From a virus, in IMG/VR virus record IMGVR_UViG_3300017746_000021, positions 1 through 49,657 of that record: a stretch of 49,657 nt of DNA; one strand, written 5' to 3'. A program made the position numbers and the translations under genes. A model generated the notes under the pieces. The model ran no database searches. It was not told the origin of the DNA and saw only the letters and a list, made by a program, of their open reading frames with translations. Below are positions 1 to 7,575 of the stretch, piece by piece (the first letter of the stretch is position 1; each line of letters begins with the position of its first letter).

Positions 1-126
1 GTGAGCAGAGAAGCAGCTCCTGACGCACAACAGAGACGATACAATCAGCTGCAACAAAGAATCGATCGCTTGAGATCACAACTGTCACTGGCCACAGCTG
101 AACAACAACAACTGATCAACAACTGA
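1..126 (+). CDS. 3' end of an unidentified Gln-rich protein
   Basis: An open frame enters from the left edge and ends at TGA 124-126, leaving 41 residues. The segment is rich in Gln, Arg and Leu in a spacing that fits a short coiled coil. The GTG at position 1 may be an internal codon, so the true start is unknown. The end of the gene holds two adjacent copies of an 11-bp unit (about 111-132) encoding the terminal Gln/Leu/Ile/Asn residues. I do not recognise the family. Confidence 0.5.
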   Translation: MSREAAPDAQQRRYNQLQQRIDRLRSQLSLATAEQQQLINN

Positions 127-202
127 TCAACATTTTAATCCATAACTGATCTTCAGAGGCTGGTGAAGCTGAGTAGCCGGCCTCTGGACATCCATCACAC
201 AC

Positions 203-409
203 ATGGGCTTCTTCTTACTAGACGACACACACGACAACAACACACCAGACTATCAACAGATGGCCAACACGTTCAACAATCTGATCGACACTGATCAGTT
301 GAACCAGATGGTCAATCTGATCAATCAGATGGTGGATGACGACACGACCAATCACAACACACCAGCGTCAGAGTTTGACTGGGGAGTGCAGACAGACCAC
401 ACCAGCTGA
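203..409 (+). CDS. Small acidic Asn/Asp-rich protein, unknown function
   Basis: 68 residues, strongly acidic, rich in Asn, Asp, Gln and Thr. A hydrophobic stretch at the N-terminus (GFFLLDD) is too short for a membrane segment. The middle repeats a NLI/NQMV pattern (residues 25-44) that could form an amphipathic helix. It follows the partial gene with a 76-nt gap and precedes a terminator-rich intergenic region, so it is probably last in its transcript. No family recognised; the main support is that nothing else explains the interval. Confidence 0.45.
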   Translation: MGFFLLDDTHDNNTPDYQQMANTFNNLIDTDQLNQMVNLINQMVDDDTTNHNTPASEFDWGVQTDHTS

Positions 410-477
410 GACCCCCATGGTGTGCAAAAAAGTACTATAGTGTTTTGGGCATGGAAAAACCAGGTACGCATGGTCCA

Positions 478-554
478 TTTTTTTTCGCAGAAATCCGGTG
501 GTTTGTGAGAACCGGTCTCCGGAAAATTTTTTTTCGCGACTCACAGGTGGTTTG
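478..554. repeat. Imperfect 28-nt direct repeat with T8 tracts
   Basis: Copies at 478-505 and 527-554, spaced 49 bp start to start. Both begin with eight T followed by CGC and end with GGTGGTTTG; about 21 of 28 positions agree. They are either tandem terminators or duplicated regulatory sites. Confidence 0.5.
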
Positions 555-570
555 CTCGATACACAAAAAA

Positions 571-600
571 AGAGCCAATCATTCGAAAGGCTCTCTTTGT
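571..600 (+). terminator. Rho-independent-type terminator hairpin
   Basis: Stem AGAGCC (571-576) with GGCTCT (589-594), 12-nt loop, followed by CTTTGTT. An A-run lies just upstream, so it may also work weakly on the minus strand. It would end transcription of the gene at 203-409. Confidence 0.6.
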
Positions 601-682
601 TAAGGTGGAATGTTAAATCCCGTGTTATGAGTTGTAGTATACCTATACTTATGTGTCCCTATGTTAAAATACACTATTCATC

Positions 683-690
683 AATAAATA
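683..690 (+). promoter_or_regulatory. T4-type late promoter (AATAAATA)
   Basis: AATAAATA, one mismatch from the T4 late consensus TATAAATA. It lies 7 nt upstream of the ATG at 698. Confidence 0.55.
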
Positions 691-697
691 ACAATAT

Positions 698-1135
698 ATG
701 TCAATACATAAACACAACACAATCTCCACTGGCTATGGCTGGATCGCGTTGGATGGTAGCTGCCTGTCCGTGTCACACTCTAGTCAGGCCATGCCCATGC
801 TCATGAGAGAGACCGCATGGATGCGGCAATTGTACAACACGATGAGAACACGTGATACACACACGTACTATCGATTCTTACATGTCGCGTATGATCACGG
901 ATACACTCTGATCGGGCGGCATCAAGGGTTTCTAGCAGCAGAGGCCAGCAGCAGCGTGATACTGGACAAGCACCAACAACTGATACAACAGATATGCAAG
1001 GACAGCGGCATCAACAACAACACATTGATTCCCATGAGACGTGTGTACAGCGTGGTGGATCCAGTGACAGACACGGACATTCGGCGACAGTACTATTCTG
1101 AAAACTTGGAGCCGCCGCAGGGGGAAAAAAATTAG
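698..1135 (+). CDS. Conserved-looking hypothetical protein, 145 aa
   Basis: Starts at ATG 698 just after a late-promoter-like element. No membrane segment. The middle is rich in Tyr, His and Arg (DTHTYYRFLHVAYDHGYTL, about residues 53-71), and the C-terminus is charged. It is co-directional with the PhoH-like gene, which has its own promoter. Base composition is richer in G+C than in genes further right, as for the whole first 1.9 kb. No family recognised. Confidence 0.55.
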   Translation: MSIHKHNTISTGYGWIALDGSCLSVSHSSQAMPMLMRETAWMRQLYNTMRTRDTHTYYRFLHVAYDHGYTLIGRHQGFLAAEASSSVILDKHQQLIQQICKDSGINNNTLIPMRRVYSVVDPVTDTDIRRQYYSENLEPPQGEKN

Positions 1136-1173
1136 CAGCCGTGGTCGTTTATTTGCATATTATACGCGAGATG

Positions 1174-1181
1174 TATAAATA
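1174..1181 (+). promoter_or_regulatory. T4-type late promoter (TATAAATA)
   Basis: Perfect TATAAATA, 7 nt upstream of ATG 1189 of the PhoH-like gene. It helps choose 1189 over the TTG at 1183, which would leave almost no room for initiation. Confidence 0.7.
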
Positions 1182-1188
1182 GTTGTAT

Positions 1189-1905
1189 ATGGTAAAAAAA
1201 GCCTGCCACGTGGAACCGGACACCATCGTCAAGAAAGTTGCTCGGAACACCATCGATCTCAACTTCAAAGTTATAAACAAATTCGAGCTGAAGACCGTGC
1301 ACAAGAGTTTCGAGGCTCTCGCGTTCCATAGAGACAGCAACGTTGTGTTCGTGGATGGTCCAGCTGGAAGTGCCAAGACTTATTGTGCGGCACGAACCGG
1401 GCTGCATTTGCTCAGAAGCAAATCGGTAGGAGAGATGGTGTATATCAGAAGCATAATCGAGAGTGCCAGCAAGAGCATGGGCAGTTTGCCTGGAGAGGTG
1501 GATGACAAGTTCAGTCCATGGGTCACACCATTGAAAGAGAAGCTGGATGAACTGGTGCCACTGACCACCAGCCGCAATTTGTTGGATAATGAGATAGTAC
1601 GAGCCATACCAGTCAATTACGTGAGAGGTTTAACTTTCAATGACGCGGTGGTTATTGTTGATGAGGCTCAGAATCTCACACGTAGCGAGTTGGTGACCAT
1701 CATGACCAGGTTGGGAGAGGGTAGCAAGATGTTCATCATAGGTGACACTCAGCAGAGTGACATCAATGGCAAGAGTGGTTTCAAGCAAATTTACGATCTG
1801 TTTGACAATGAAGAGAGTGAAGAGAATGGAATGTACTGCTTCAAATTTGAGCACTGCGACATTGTGCGTAGTGCGATAGTTCGTTACATCGTGTCCAAAC
1901 TGTAA
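1189..1905 (+). CDS. phoH: PhoH-like P-loop ATPase
   Basis: 238 residues, matching the PhoH ATPase domain. Walker A GPAGSAKT lies at about residues 57-64 and a Walker B-type VIVDEAQNLT follows. A sensor-like FIIGDTQQSDI precedes a C-terminal region that ends in the IVRYIVSKL pattern usual for PhoH. PhoH proteins are common in marine phages. The domain resembles the N-terminal ATPase of superfamily 1 helicases, but the biological role in phages is unsettled. I chose ATG 1189 because the late promoter ends 7 nt before it. The stop codon directly abuts the stop of the convergent Clp gene, with no terminator visible between them. Confidence 0.85.
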   Translation: MVKKACHVEPDTIVKKVARNTIDLNFKVINKFELKTVHKSFEALAFHRDSNVVFVDGPAGSAKTYCAARTGLHLLRSKSVGEMVYIRSIIESASKSMGSLPGEVDDKFSPWVTPLKEKLDELVPLTTSRNLLDNEIVRAIPVNYVRGLTFNDAVVIVDEAQNLTRSELVTIMTRLGEGSKMFIIGDTQQSDINGKSGFKQIYDLFDNEESEENGMYCFKFEHCDIVRSAIVRYIVSKL

Positions 1906-4338
1906 TCAATTAACAAACAGCTTGCCTCCACGACAGGCTATTTTCACGTCTCTGACGTCTGGATTCTCCAGAACATGATCTGCTAGTAGTGTTTCTATCT
2001 CTTTTTGTATGATTCTGTTGATAGCTCTTGCTCCAAACTTGTGATGTTCATTCCGGTTCACCACCCATCTGGCCACAGATGGTGTGTAGCTCAACGTGAT
2101 GTCATGACTTTTCATACGATGTATCAACTGCGCCAGACCTAATCTGGTTATACTGATGAGCTGTTGTTCCTCTAGCTTGTTGAACATCACCACTTCATCC
2201 AGTCTGTTCACAAACTCCGGACGTAAGGTGTTATCTATCTCTTTGTTCACGTTATACTCTGCATCATTAGATGAACTACCGAAACCAACATTCGAGTTCT
2301 TGGTAAGTTTATCAGCGCCTATGTTGGATGTTAGTATTATGATGGTGTTTTTAAAGTTTATATGTCTGCCATGTGCATCAGTTATACTACCCTCGTCCAG
2401 CACTTGTAACAATATGTTGAGTACATCTGGGTGAGCCTTTTCAATCTCGTCGAATAGCACGATACTGTACGGGTTTCTTCTCACTCGTTCAGTTAAATCT
2501 CCACCAGTCTCGTAACCCACGTAACCAGGTGGAGAACCTATCAGCTTACTGACACTATGTTGCTCCATCATCTCAGACATGTCAACACGTATTATCTTAT
2601 CTGCATCGTCAAACAGAACTTCCGCTATACATTTGGTTATATATGTTTTACCAACCCCAGTAGGACCTACAAACAAGAAGCTTCCAATTGGTCTCTTCGG
2701 ATTGTTCAATCCTGTCTTGGATCTTTTTATGGTGGTTGTTATTACGTCTATAGCTTGTTGCTGACCTATCACATTTTTCTCTAGAAAGGATGTGAGTTTG
2801 CGTATTCTCAAATGATCACCCCCCTTTATGTTGACAACTGGTATCTTAGTTATATTGGATATCACCATGCTGATGTGTTCCTCATTCATCTCACGTGTTA
2901 TCTCATGTTGTTTCATGTACTGTGAGTGTCGTCTATCTATTTTAGATAACCACTTTGTCTCTTCTTGTCGGTACTCTGAAGCGATGTCGTATTGCTTTCT
3001 CTCTACAAACGCTTTCATCTGCTCATTAGCCATCTCGGCGTTTTCAAGATATACAGGATTCACTTTATATTTTCGATACACATCAATTTTTACAGATGAG
3101 CATGCTTCATCAAGTACATCAATTGCCTTATCTGGGAAGTTTCTGTTAGTTATGTACCTGTCACATAAGGATATGATTTTATCAATACACTCATCACTTA
3201 TAGTCAGATTGTGATAAGCTTCAAAACTGGACTTGATACCTAATAAAATTTGCCGAGTCTCTAAAATACTGGGTTCAGACACTCTGATAGGTTGAAACCT
3301 ACGTTCTAAAGCACCATCAGTCTCTACATGCTTTCTGTACTCATCTAATGTTGTTGCTCCTATCATGTTTATCTCACCACGTGCTAGTGACGGTTTCATT
3401 ATGTTACTAGCATCCATAGCACCATCAGCATTACCGGCTCCGACCATCATATGTAATTCATCCAGGAACAATATTATGTTATTAGATTCTGATACATGCT
3501 CTATAACCTCAGTTAATCTCTCTTCGAATTGTCCTCGATATTTAGTACCTGCTAACATCAATGGTAAATCCAAACTCAATATAGTCTTCTTTTGTAGTTC
3601 ATACGGAACATCACCGGCGATAATCATGTTTGCTAACCCCTCTACAATTGCTGTCTTACCAACTCCTGGTTCTCCTACTATCACAGGGTTGTTTTTCGAT
3701 TTACGTAGCAATGTCTGTATGACATGTTCAATATCACCATCTCTACCAATCACAGTTGTTAGTTTACCTTCCCTAGACATCTGTGTCAAGTCCTTAGTGT
3801 ATTTAGTTATAGCTGACCCTGCTGTAGGTTTGCTTGTGGTTTTGCTTGTGGTTTTGTTTGTAGATTTATGTTCTGATGTACCTGTCTTATATCTCTGATC
3901 ATCACTTGATTCCTCGATATACTGTCTAATTGTTGCTATGTTAAAATCATATCTCTTATAAATTAAAGACGCGATACCGGATTCCTTCTTGAATACACCT
4001 ATCAATAGATGTATTAAACCAACTAATACAACACCGTTGCTTACCGCCTCTGCAGCTGCAGAAGTTATTATTTCTTTTATCTTTGGAGAGAATGAAGGAT
4101 TACCATCTCCTGTACCGTCATTAACATCTAGTTGGGTGCGTATTAACATTGACAATTCACGTGTGTCAATGTTGTGATCTGAGAATAATTTATTAATCTC
4201 TTTACACTTTCTATATTTCAGTAGACTATACATCACGTGATGTGATGTGATGAAGTTGTGGTTGTACTTCTGAGCATGTCGCTCAGCACGCTCAACAACA
4301 TATCTACAATCAGGTGATAAACTATATTGATAACCCAT
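1906..4338 (-). CDS. ClpA/ClpC-type AAA+ protein unfoldase
   Basis: 810 residues with the full Hsp100 layout: an N domain (about 1-145) of two Clp-N repeats, a Ser/Thr/Lys linker, a first AAA+ module with Walker A GEPGVGKTA, a short middle region, and a second module with GPTGVGKTY and sensor motifs. The middle region carries a UVR-like helix (EQMKAFVERKQYDIASEY) and lacks the long ClpB coiled coil, so ClpC/ClpA type fits better than ClpB. Between the sensor I region and the PEFVNRLDE motif sits a VGF tripeptide, at the position of the ClpP-docking loop (IGF/L). It could therefore feed substrates to host ClpP; no clpP gene is in the window. A late promoter lies 7 nt before the start. Confidence 0.88.
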   Translation of the reverse strand: MGYQYSLSPDCRYVVERAERHAQKYNHNFITSHHVMYSLLKYRKCKEINKLFSDHNIDTRELSMLIRTQLDVNDGTGDGNPSFSPKIKEIITSAAAEAVSNGVVLVGLIHLLIGVFKKESGIASLIYKRYDFNIATIRQYIEESSDDQRYKTGTSEHKSTNKTTSKTTSKPTAGSAITKYTKDLTQMSREGKLTTVIGRDGDIEHVIQTLLRKSKNNPVIVGEPGVGKTAIVEGLANMIIAGDVPYELQKKTILSLDLPLMLAGTKYRGQFEERLTEVIEHVSESNNIILFLDELHMMVGAGNADGAMDASNIMKPSLARGEINMIGATTLDEYRKHVETDGALERRFQPIRVSEPSILETRQILLGIKSSFEAYHNLTISDECIDKIISLCDRYITNRNFPDKAIDVLDEACSSVKIDVYRKYKVNPVYLENAEMANEQMKAFVERKQYDIASEYRQEETKWLSKIDRRHSQYMKQHEITREMNEEHISMVISNITKIPVVNIKGGDHLRIRKLTSFLEKNVIGQQQAIDVITTTIKRSKTGLNNPKRPIGSFLFVGPTGVGKTYITKCIAEVLFDDADKIIRVDMSEMMEQHSVSKLIGSPPGYVGYETGGDLTERVRRNPYSIVLFDEIEKAHPDVLNILLQVLDEGSITDAHGRHINFKNTIIILTSNIGADKLTKNSNVGFGSSSNDAEYNVNKEIDNTLRPEFVNRLDEVVMFNKLEEQQLISITRLGLAQLIHRMKSHDITLSYTPSVARWVVNRNEHHKFGARAINRIIQKEIETLLADHVLENPDVRDVKIACRGGKLFVN

Positions 4339-4345
4339 ATGTCAT

Positions 4346-4353
4346 TATTTATA
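4346..4353 (-). promoter_or_regulatory. T4-type late promoter (TATAAATA)
   Basis: Perfect TATAAATA on the minus strand, 7 nt upstream of the Clp gene start at 4338. Confidence 0.7.
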
Positions 4354-4381
4354 ACATATCAGTAAATATACAATCTACTCA

Positions 4382-4525
4382 TCACTCATCTTCGTCGTAT
4401 TGACTTATTATATCTAGTATCTGATCTGTTATCTGTACCAAATCACTATCATCTTCCAGATCATAATTATCCAGCTTTATTGTATCAAGTACGAACCCCG
4501 TATTGTCAACTATTTGTAATCTCAT
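4382..4525 (-). CDS. Small acidic protein, 47 aa, unknown
   Basis: I start it at ATG 4525, 8 nt after a perfect TATAAATA, rather than at the longer in-frame start at 4606. The extra N-terminal part would overlap that promoter and read like non-coding AT-rich sequence. The product is acidic, ending in a run of Asp/Glu, with an alternating hydrophobic pattern. No family recognised. It is transcribed toward the Clp gene. Confidence 0.55.
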   Translation of the reverse strand: MRLQIVDNTGFVLDTIKLDNYDLEDDSDLVQITDQILDIISQYDEDE

Positions 4526-4533
4526 TAGATATG

Positions 4534-4541
4534 TATTTATA
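4534..4541 (-). promoter_or_regulatory. T4-type late promoter (TATAAATA)
   Basis: Perfect TATAAATA on the minus strand, 8 nt from the ATG at 4525. Confidence 0.65.
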
Positions 4542-4574
4542 GTTGCAATATGATAAAATGTCATTATAATTAGA

Positions 4575-4580
4575 TATAAT
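4575..4580 (+). promoter_or_regulatory. -10 element TATAAT before the DpdA-like gene
   Basis: TATAAT at 4575-4580, only 4 nt before ATG 4585. It overlaps the alternative ATG at 4579, which argues for 4585 as the start and for a leaderless mRNA. No clear -35 box seen. Confidence 0.5.
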
Positions 4581-4584
4581 GACG

Positions 4585-5385
4585 ATGTTAGTATCACACG
4601 AATCACCTAAGCATATCTTAAATGCATCTAGAGAATATAACGACTATGATTATGCACTCGTACATCTGTTCGAGGAGCATAAAGATTATTTTGATTTCTT
4701 TAAGAAGAGTGTACAGATGAAGCGAACGGTTTATCTAGATAATAGCATATTCGAGCTTAAAGAGTCCTTTGAACCTAGTAAATATATTAAATGGATTAAG
4801 GAGTTGAGACCATCTCTGTATATTGTACCAGATGTTCTAGAAGACAGCGCTGGTACTATACAACAGTTTGAAGAATGGGAACGTAAATTCTCCCCTAAAG
4901 TGGATTTTGATGTAGTTAAGATGGGTGTTGTTCAGGGTCATAATTGGAAGGATTTAGTAGAGTGTTATAGATACATGTCAAAACATGCTGATATGATCGC
5001 TATTAGCTTCGATTATACGTATTATGAATTAACAGCTGAAGGTAACAGTCCGTTAGAGAGAATGTGTAATGGTAGACAGAGGTTTATTCATCAGTTAGTA
5101 GATGAGGGTATCTGGAACAAAACAAAACCACACCACTTACTAGGTTGTAGTCTAGCTAGAGAGTTTGCAAAATACACGTCACCGGAGTACAGCAACATAG
5201 TATCAATAGATACATCAAATCCAGTTGTTGCAGCGATAAAGAGAAAGCAGTACAAAACGTATATTGGGTTGGATGATAAACCTAAGGTGCTGTTGGCTGA
5301 TTTAATAGATGTACAGCTAGACACAGAGCAGTTGAGAATGGTAGAATATAACACAACACAGTTCAAAAGAATAATAAATAGATGA
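4585..5385 (+). CDS. dpdA: DpdA-like DNA guanine transglycosylase (TGT superfamily)
   Basis: 266 residues. The pattern fits the tRNA-guanine transglycosylase-like family that phages use to exchange guanine in DNA for a 7-deazaguanine: an N-terminal SHESPKHILNA segment, YLDNSIFEL (about 50-58), IVPDVLED (80-87), VVQGHNWKDLVECYRYM, IAISFDYTYY, HHLLGCSLAREF and SIDTSNPVV (207-215). Asp52, Asp83 and Asp209 are candidate catalytic or base-binding residues by analogy with TGT. The 3' end overlaps the formyltransferase gene by 4 bp, implying coupled translation. QueD and QueE, which make the precursor, lie at 30-31.8 kb on the other strand. The subfamily cannot be set by eye. Confidence 0.72.
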   Translation: MLVSHESPKHILNASREYNDYDYALVHLFEEHKDYFDFFKKSVQMKRTVYLDNSIFELKESFEPSKYIKWIKELRPSLYIVPDVLEDSAGTIQQFEEWERKFSPKVDFDVVKMGVVQGHNWKDLVECYRYMSKHADMIAISFDYTYYELTAEGNSPLERMCNGRQRFIHQLVDEGIWNKTKPHHLLGCSLAREFAKYTSPEYSNIVSIDTSNPVVAAIKRKQYKTYIGLDDKPKVLLADLIDVQLDTEQLRMVEYNTTQFKRIINR

Positions 5386-5927
5386 AAAAAGATAAAGAGT
5401 GGTATGCATTCTTCAGTCACACTGGTGAAGAGATTTATAATATATGTAAATCAACAGGTCTCCTGCCAGATAAGATTATAACCAACCAATCACCAGGTAA
5501 TAAGTCTATAAGTAAAAGGCTGCTAAAGCTAAATGTAGAGATTGTGTACTTGTCATCCAATCCTACAGTTCAAGATTATGAGAGAATTATGTTCCGATGT
5601 GATGATTGTATATGTACTTTACATGGTTGGATGAGGATAATTCCACCCATGATCTGCGAATCATATAAGATCTACAATTTACACCCAGGATTGATTACTG
5701 TATACCCAGAACTGAAAGGCAAGGACCCACAATCGAGAGTCTGTCACGAGACACATGATTGGATAGGTTGTGTGATTCATAGAGTTACTCAAGGGGTTGA
5801 TGAAGGTCCTGTATTAACGACGGCTAAAGTTAGAAACCATTACAACGGTGAGGAAATGATAACAAGTAGATTAAAAGAAATGGCATTATCCATGTGGGTG
5901 GATATAATACAGATGGAGGTATTATGA
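5382..5927 (+). CDS. PurN/Fmt-like formyltransferase; candidate DpdN-type DNA-base formyltransferase
   Basis: 181 residues of the 10-formyl-tetrahydrofolate formyltransferase fold. The catalytic set matches PurN: Asn99 and His101 in YNLHPG, and Asp140 in TQGVDEGPVL. The segment between them (GCVIHRVTQ) matches the family's strand and loop. It overlaps the DpdA-like gene by 4 bp. A purine-synthesis role is possible, but this context suggests formylation of a modified base. I recall from published work, not checked here, a phage formyltransferase named DpdN proposed to make 7-(formylamino)methyl-7-deazaguanine from preQ1 in DNA. The preQ1-forming enzymes QueC and QueF are not in this window. 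Confidence 0.7.
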   Translation: MKKDKEWYAFFSHTGEEIYNICKSTGLLPDKIITNQSPGNKSISKRLLKLNVEIVYLSSNPTVQDYERIMFRCDDCICTLHGWMRIIPPMICESYKIYNLHPGLITVYPELKGKDPQSRVCHETHDWIGCVIHRVTQGVDEGPVLTTAKVRNHYNGEEMITSRLKEMALSMWVDIIQMEVL

Positions 5928-5948
5928 TATCTCCATGGAAAAATATTA

Positions 5949-6308
5949 ATGAAGGAAAACAATAATAGACAGTTTGACACAGGTGCTCAGCGCGACACTG
6001 GTGATGGTAAACTCAGAATGAGTCTAGTACCACAGCAAGAGCTCAAACGTGTGATGAAACGATATCTGGACGGTGCTGAGAAGTACGGAGAGAACAACTG
6101 GATGAATGGCATGCCAGTGAGTGTGTATTATGATTGTGCTCACAGACATCTCGAGGCTTGGTGGAGTGGTGAAAGTGATGAGGATCATGCTGCTGCGGTG
6201 GTGTGGAACATGCTTTGTGCTATGTATACTGAAACTCACGCACCCAAGGACTATAATAAAATGAACGACAAGTGGAAATACCCTAACTGTGAACCGGAAG
6301 ATGAGTAG
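5949..6308 (+). CDS. dATP/dGTP diphosphohydrolase-like protein (DUF5664 type)
   Basis: 119 residues with the hallmarks of the small phage family annotated as dATP/dGTP diphosphohydrolase N-terminal domain. These are DTGDGKLRMSLVP, an Arg/Tyr-rich helix with GAEKYGENNW, a His-rich helix (YYDCAHRHLEAWW), and a second acidic helix with DHAAAVVWNMLCAM. The two helices with His and Glu/Asp resemble the metal-binding core of all-alpha NTP pyrophosphohydrolases. It lies 21 nt after the formyltransferase gene on the same strand, so it could adjust the purine dNTP pool. The link to base modification is inference only. Confidence 0.65.
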   Translation: MKENNNRQFDTGAQRDTGDGKLRMSLVPQQELKRVMKRYLDGAEKYGENNWMNGMPVSVYYDCAHRHLEAWWSGESDEDHAAAVVWNMLCAMYTETHAPKDYNKMNDKWKYPNCEPEDE

Positions 6309-6314
6309 TGATTC

Positions 6315-6518
6315 ATGGATATAAAAAGACATCTAAGATATCATTTAAGATGGCAGTGTGGTTTCTGTGTATGTTACCCATGTATGTGGTTTTTCTCGGA
6401 TGTGTTAAAGTTGCCATTATGGGGTGCTATTGTTGCATTTCAATTTGTAGGTGCATCAATTTTCTATCACATAGATGACTGGATTTTCAATAAAAACAAT
6501 GATAATAATAAACAATGA
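6315..6518 (+). CDS. Small membrane protein, 67 aa
   Basis: Two hydrophobic segments, about residues 14-30 (CGFCVCYPCMWFFSDVL) and 36-52 (LWGAIVAFQFVGASIFY), flanked by a basic N-terminus and an Asn/Lys tail. Likely a two-pass inner-membrane protein. It lies 6 nt after the previous gene and overlaps the next by 4 bp, so it is part of the same operon. Function unknown. Confidence 0.6.
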   Translation: MDIKRHLRYHLRWQCGFCVCYPCMWFFSDVLKLPLWGAIVAFQFVGASIFYHIDDWIFNKNNDNNKQ

Positions 6519-6700
6519 GTAAAGGAAGTAAACAAAGACCAACAAATAAGTTGCAGTTTGATGAGAATTATTCGAATATTAAATGGAATAAAGATCCTAA
6601 ACTAACTGACAAGCAAATGAACGAATTAATGAATGTTGTTAAAGAATTACCTATTCGAAAACAAAAGCTACACAATGAAGATAACACTACAACCATATAG
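6515..6700 (+). CDS. Small basic hypothetical protein, 61 aa
   Basis: Starts in an ATGA overlap with the membrane protein gene. Lys/Asn-rich with no membrane segment. Its 3' end overlaps the next gene by 26 bp. No family recognised. Confidence 0.5.
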   Translation: MSKGSKQRPTNKLQFDENYSNIKWNKDPKLTDKQMNELMNVVKELPIRKQKLHNEDNTTTI

Positions 6701-6911
6701 TGGTGGTGAGTACACTGCACAGAATGATGCTGAGCATATTGATGATGTCATCAGAACATTTAAATGTCTGTTAGTCTCATGCGGTTATCACCCAGAGACG
6801 GTTGATAATCATTTCAACATTGGTGAGGAATGGTTTCCGGATGAACCAGGTGTACCTACTCAAGAAAGAATAGACGATCACTTACAAAGCCTGTACAGGC
6901 AGACAGACTGA
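6675..6911 (+). CDS. Hypothetical acidic protein, 78 aa
   Basis: ATG 6675 is preferred to the upstream in-frame ATG 6633. The shorter product begins with a clean beta-strand pattern (MKITLQPYSGGEY), while the longer one would overlap the previous gene more. The rest is acidic with an HIDDVIRTFKCLLVSCGY helix. It lies 2 nt before the kinase gene. Function unknown. Confidence 0.5.
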   Translation: MKITLQPYSGGEYTAQNDAEHIDDVIRTFKCLLVSCGYHPETVDNHFNIGEEWFPDEPGVPTQERIDDHLQSLYRQTD

Positions 6912-6913
6912 TT

Positions 6914-7504
6914 ATGTTAGTTAGTTTCACAGGAGCACAAAGTACTGGTAAGACTACATTATTGGATGTCTGTGCTAAAGCGGTCTTAAATGATGATGCT
7001 GTTCATCAACCTGTCAATCATTGGGTGTTCGTGCCAGAGGTCACACGAATGATCAAAAGAACACACAATGTTGACATAAACGAGCAAGGTACAGATGATA
7101 CACAGTTATTGATCATGAATCAACATCATGTCAATGTGATGAGTCATAGAAACAGTAATAGAAATTACTTGTTGGATCGATGTGTTGTTGATGGTTATGT
7201 ATATAGTTTATACCTTCATAGGCACGGGAGAATCAATGACAATACATGGAGCATAGTAGAGTGTATGTATAAGCATTTACTACCGGAGTACGATTGGATT
7301 TTTTATACACATCCAGAGGATATACCTATTGAGGATGATGGTGAGAGAAGTATTGATATTGATTTTAGAAATGAGATAATCGATATATACGAGAATGAGA
7401 TTGACTGGAGTGAGTATCACAGACATAAGACTCACTGGGTGGAGTTGAGAGGTACCCCGGAGCAGCGGTTAGAGATTATGCTTGAATGTCTTGAGACACC
7501 CTAG
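6914..7504 (+). CDS. NadR-like P-loop nucleotide or nucleoside kinase
   Basis: 196 residues. Starts with SFTGAQSTGKTTL, a Walker A motif (residues about 6-14) of the type seen in NadR-like and AAA_28 kinases. It continues with a PEVTRMIKRT strand-helix and YLLDRCVVDGYVYSLYL, the DR-centred substrate region. The C-terminal GTPEQRLEIM helix fits the family. It probably phosphorylates a nucleoside or nicotinamide riboside; the substrate cannot be told from sequence. A degenerate homologue lacking the P-loop lies at 29002-29625. It is the last gene of the operon, ending before a strong hairpin. Confidence 0.7.
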   Translation: MLVSFTGAQSTGKTTLLDVCAKAVLNDDAVHQPVNHWVFVPEVTRMIKRTHNVDINEQGTDDTQLLIMNQHHVNVMSHRNSNRNYLLDRCVVDGYVYSLYLHRHGRINDNTWSIVECMYKHLLPEYDWIFYTHPEDIPIEDDGERSIDIDFRNEIIDIYENEIDWSEYHRHKTHWVELRGTPEQRLEIMLECLETP

Positions 7505-7516
7505 GCATACAGACAT

Positions 7517-7550
7517 AAAAAGAGGGCGGATATATCATTTCACCGCCCTC
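7517..7550 (-). terminator. Strong terminator for the capsid gene (possibly bidirectional)
   Basis: Perfect 8-bp stem GAGGGCGG (7522-7529) with CCGCCCTC (7543-7550) and a 13-nt loop. Read on the minus strand the stem is followed by TTTTTA, a standard intrinsic terminator downstream of the capsid gene. On the plus strand there is no T-run, but the hairpin could slow transcription from the kinase operon. Confidence 0.85.
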
Positions 7551-7575
7551 CAAATATAACCAAGTTGTGACTAGA

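Larger units (their letters stand above)
410..682. other. Non-coding gap with three T-tract/hairpin elements
   Basis: I see no convincing gene here. The stretch has three potential termination signals in a row. Two 8-T runs (478-485, 527-534) follow weak GC-rich inverted repeats, for example the self-complementary CCGG pairs before 527. The third is a better hairpin at 571-594. Two imperfect 28-nt copies (478-505, 527-554) share the T-run, CGC and a GGTGGTTTG tail. This fits a boundary between two transcription units. Confidence 0.5.

Noticed and set aside
498-806. 102-residue plus-strand frame overlapping the terminator region
   Set aside because: It crosses the hairpin at 571-594 and the late-promoter-like element, and overlaps a better-placed gene at 698.
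3365-3898. 177-residue plus-strand frame inside the Clp gene
   Set aside because: It lies wholly antisense to well-conserved AAA+ codons; composition is that of a shadow frame.
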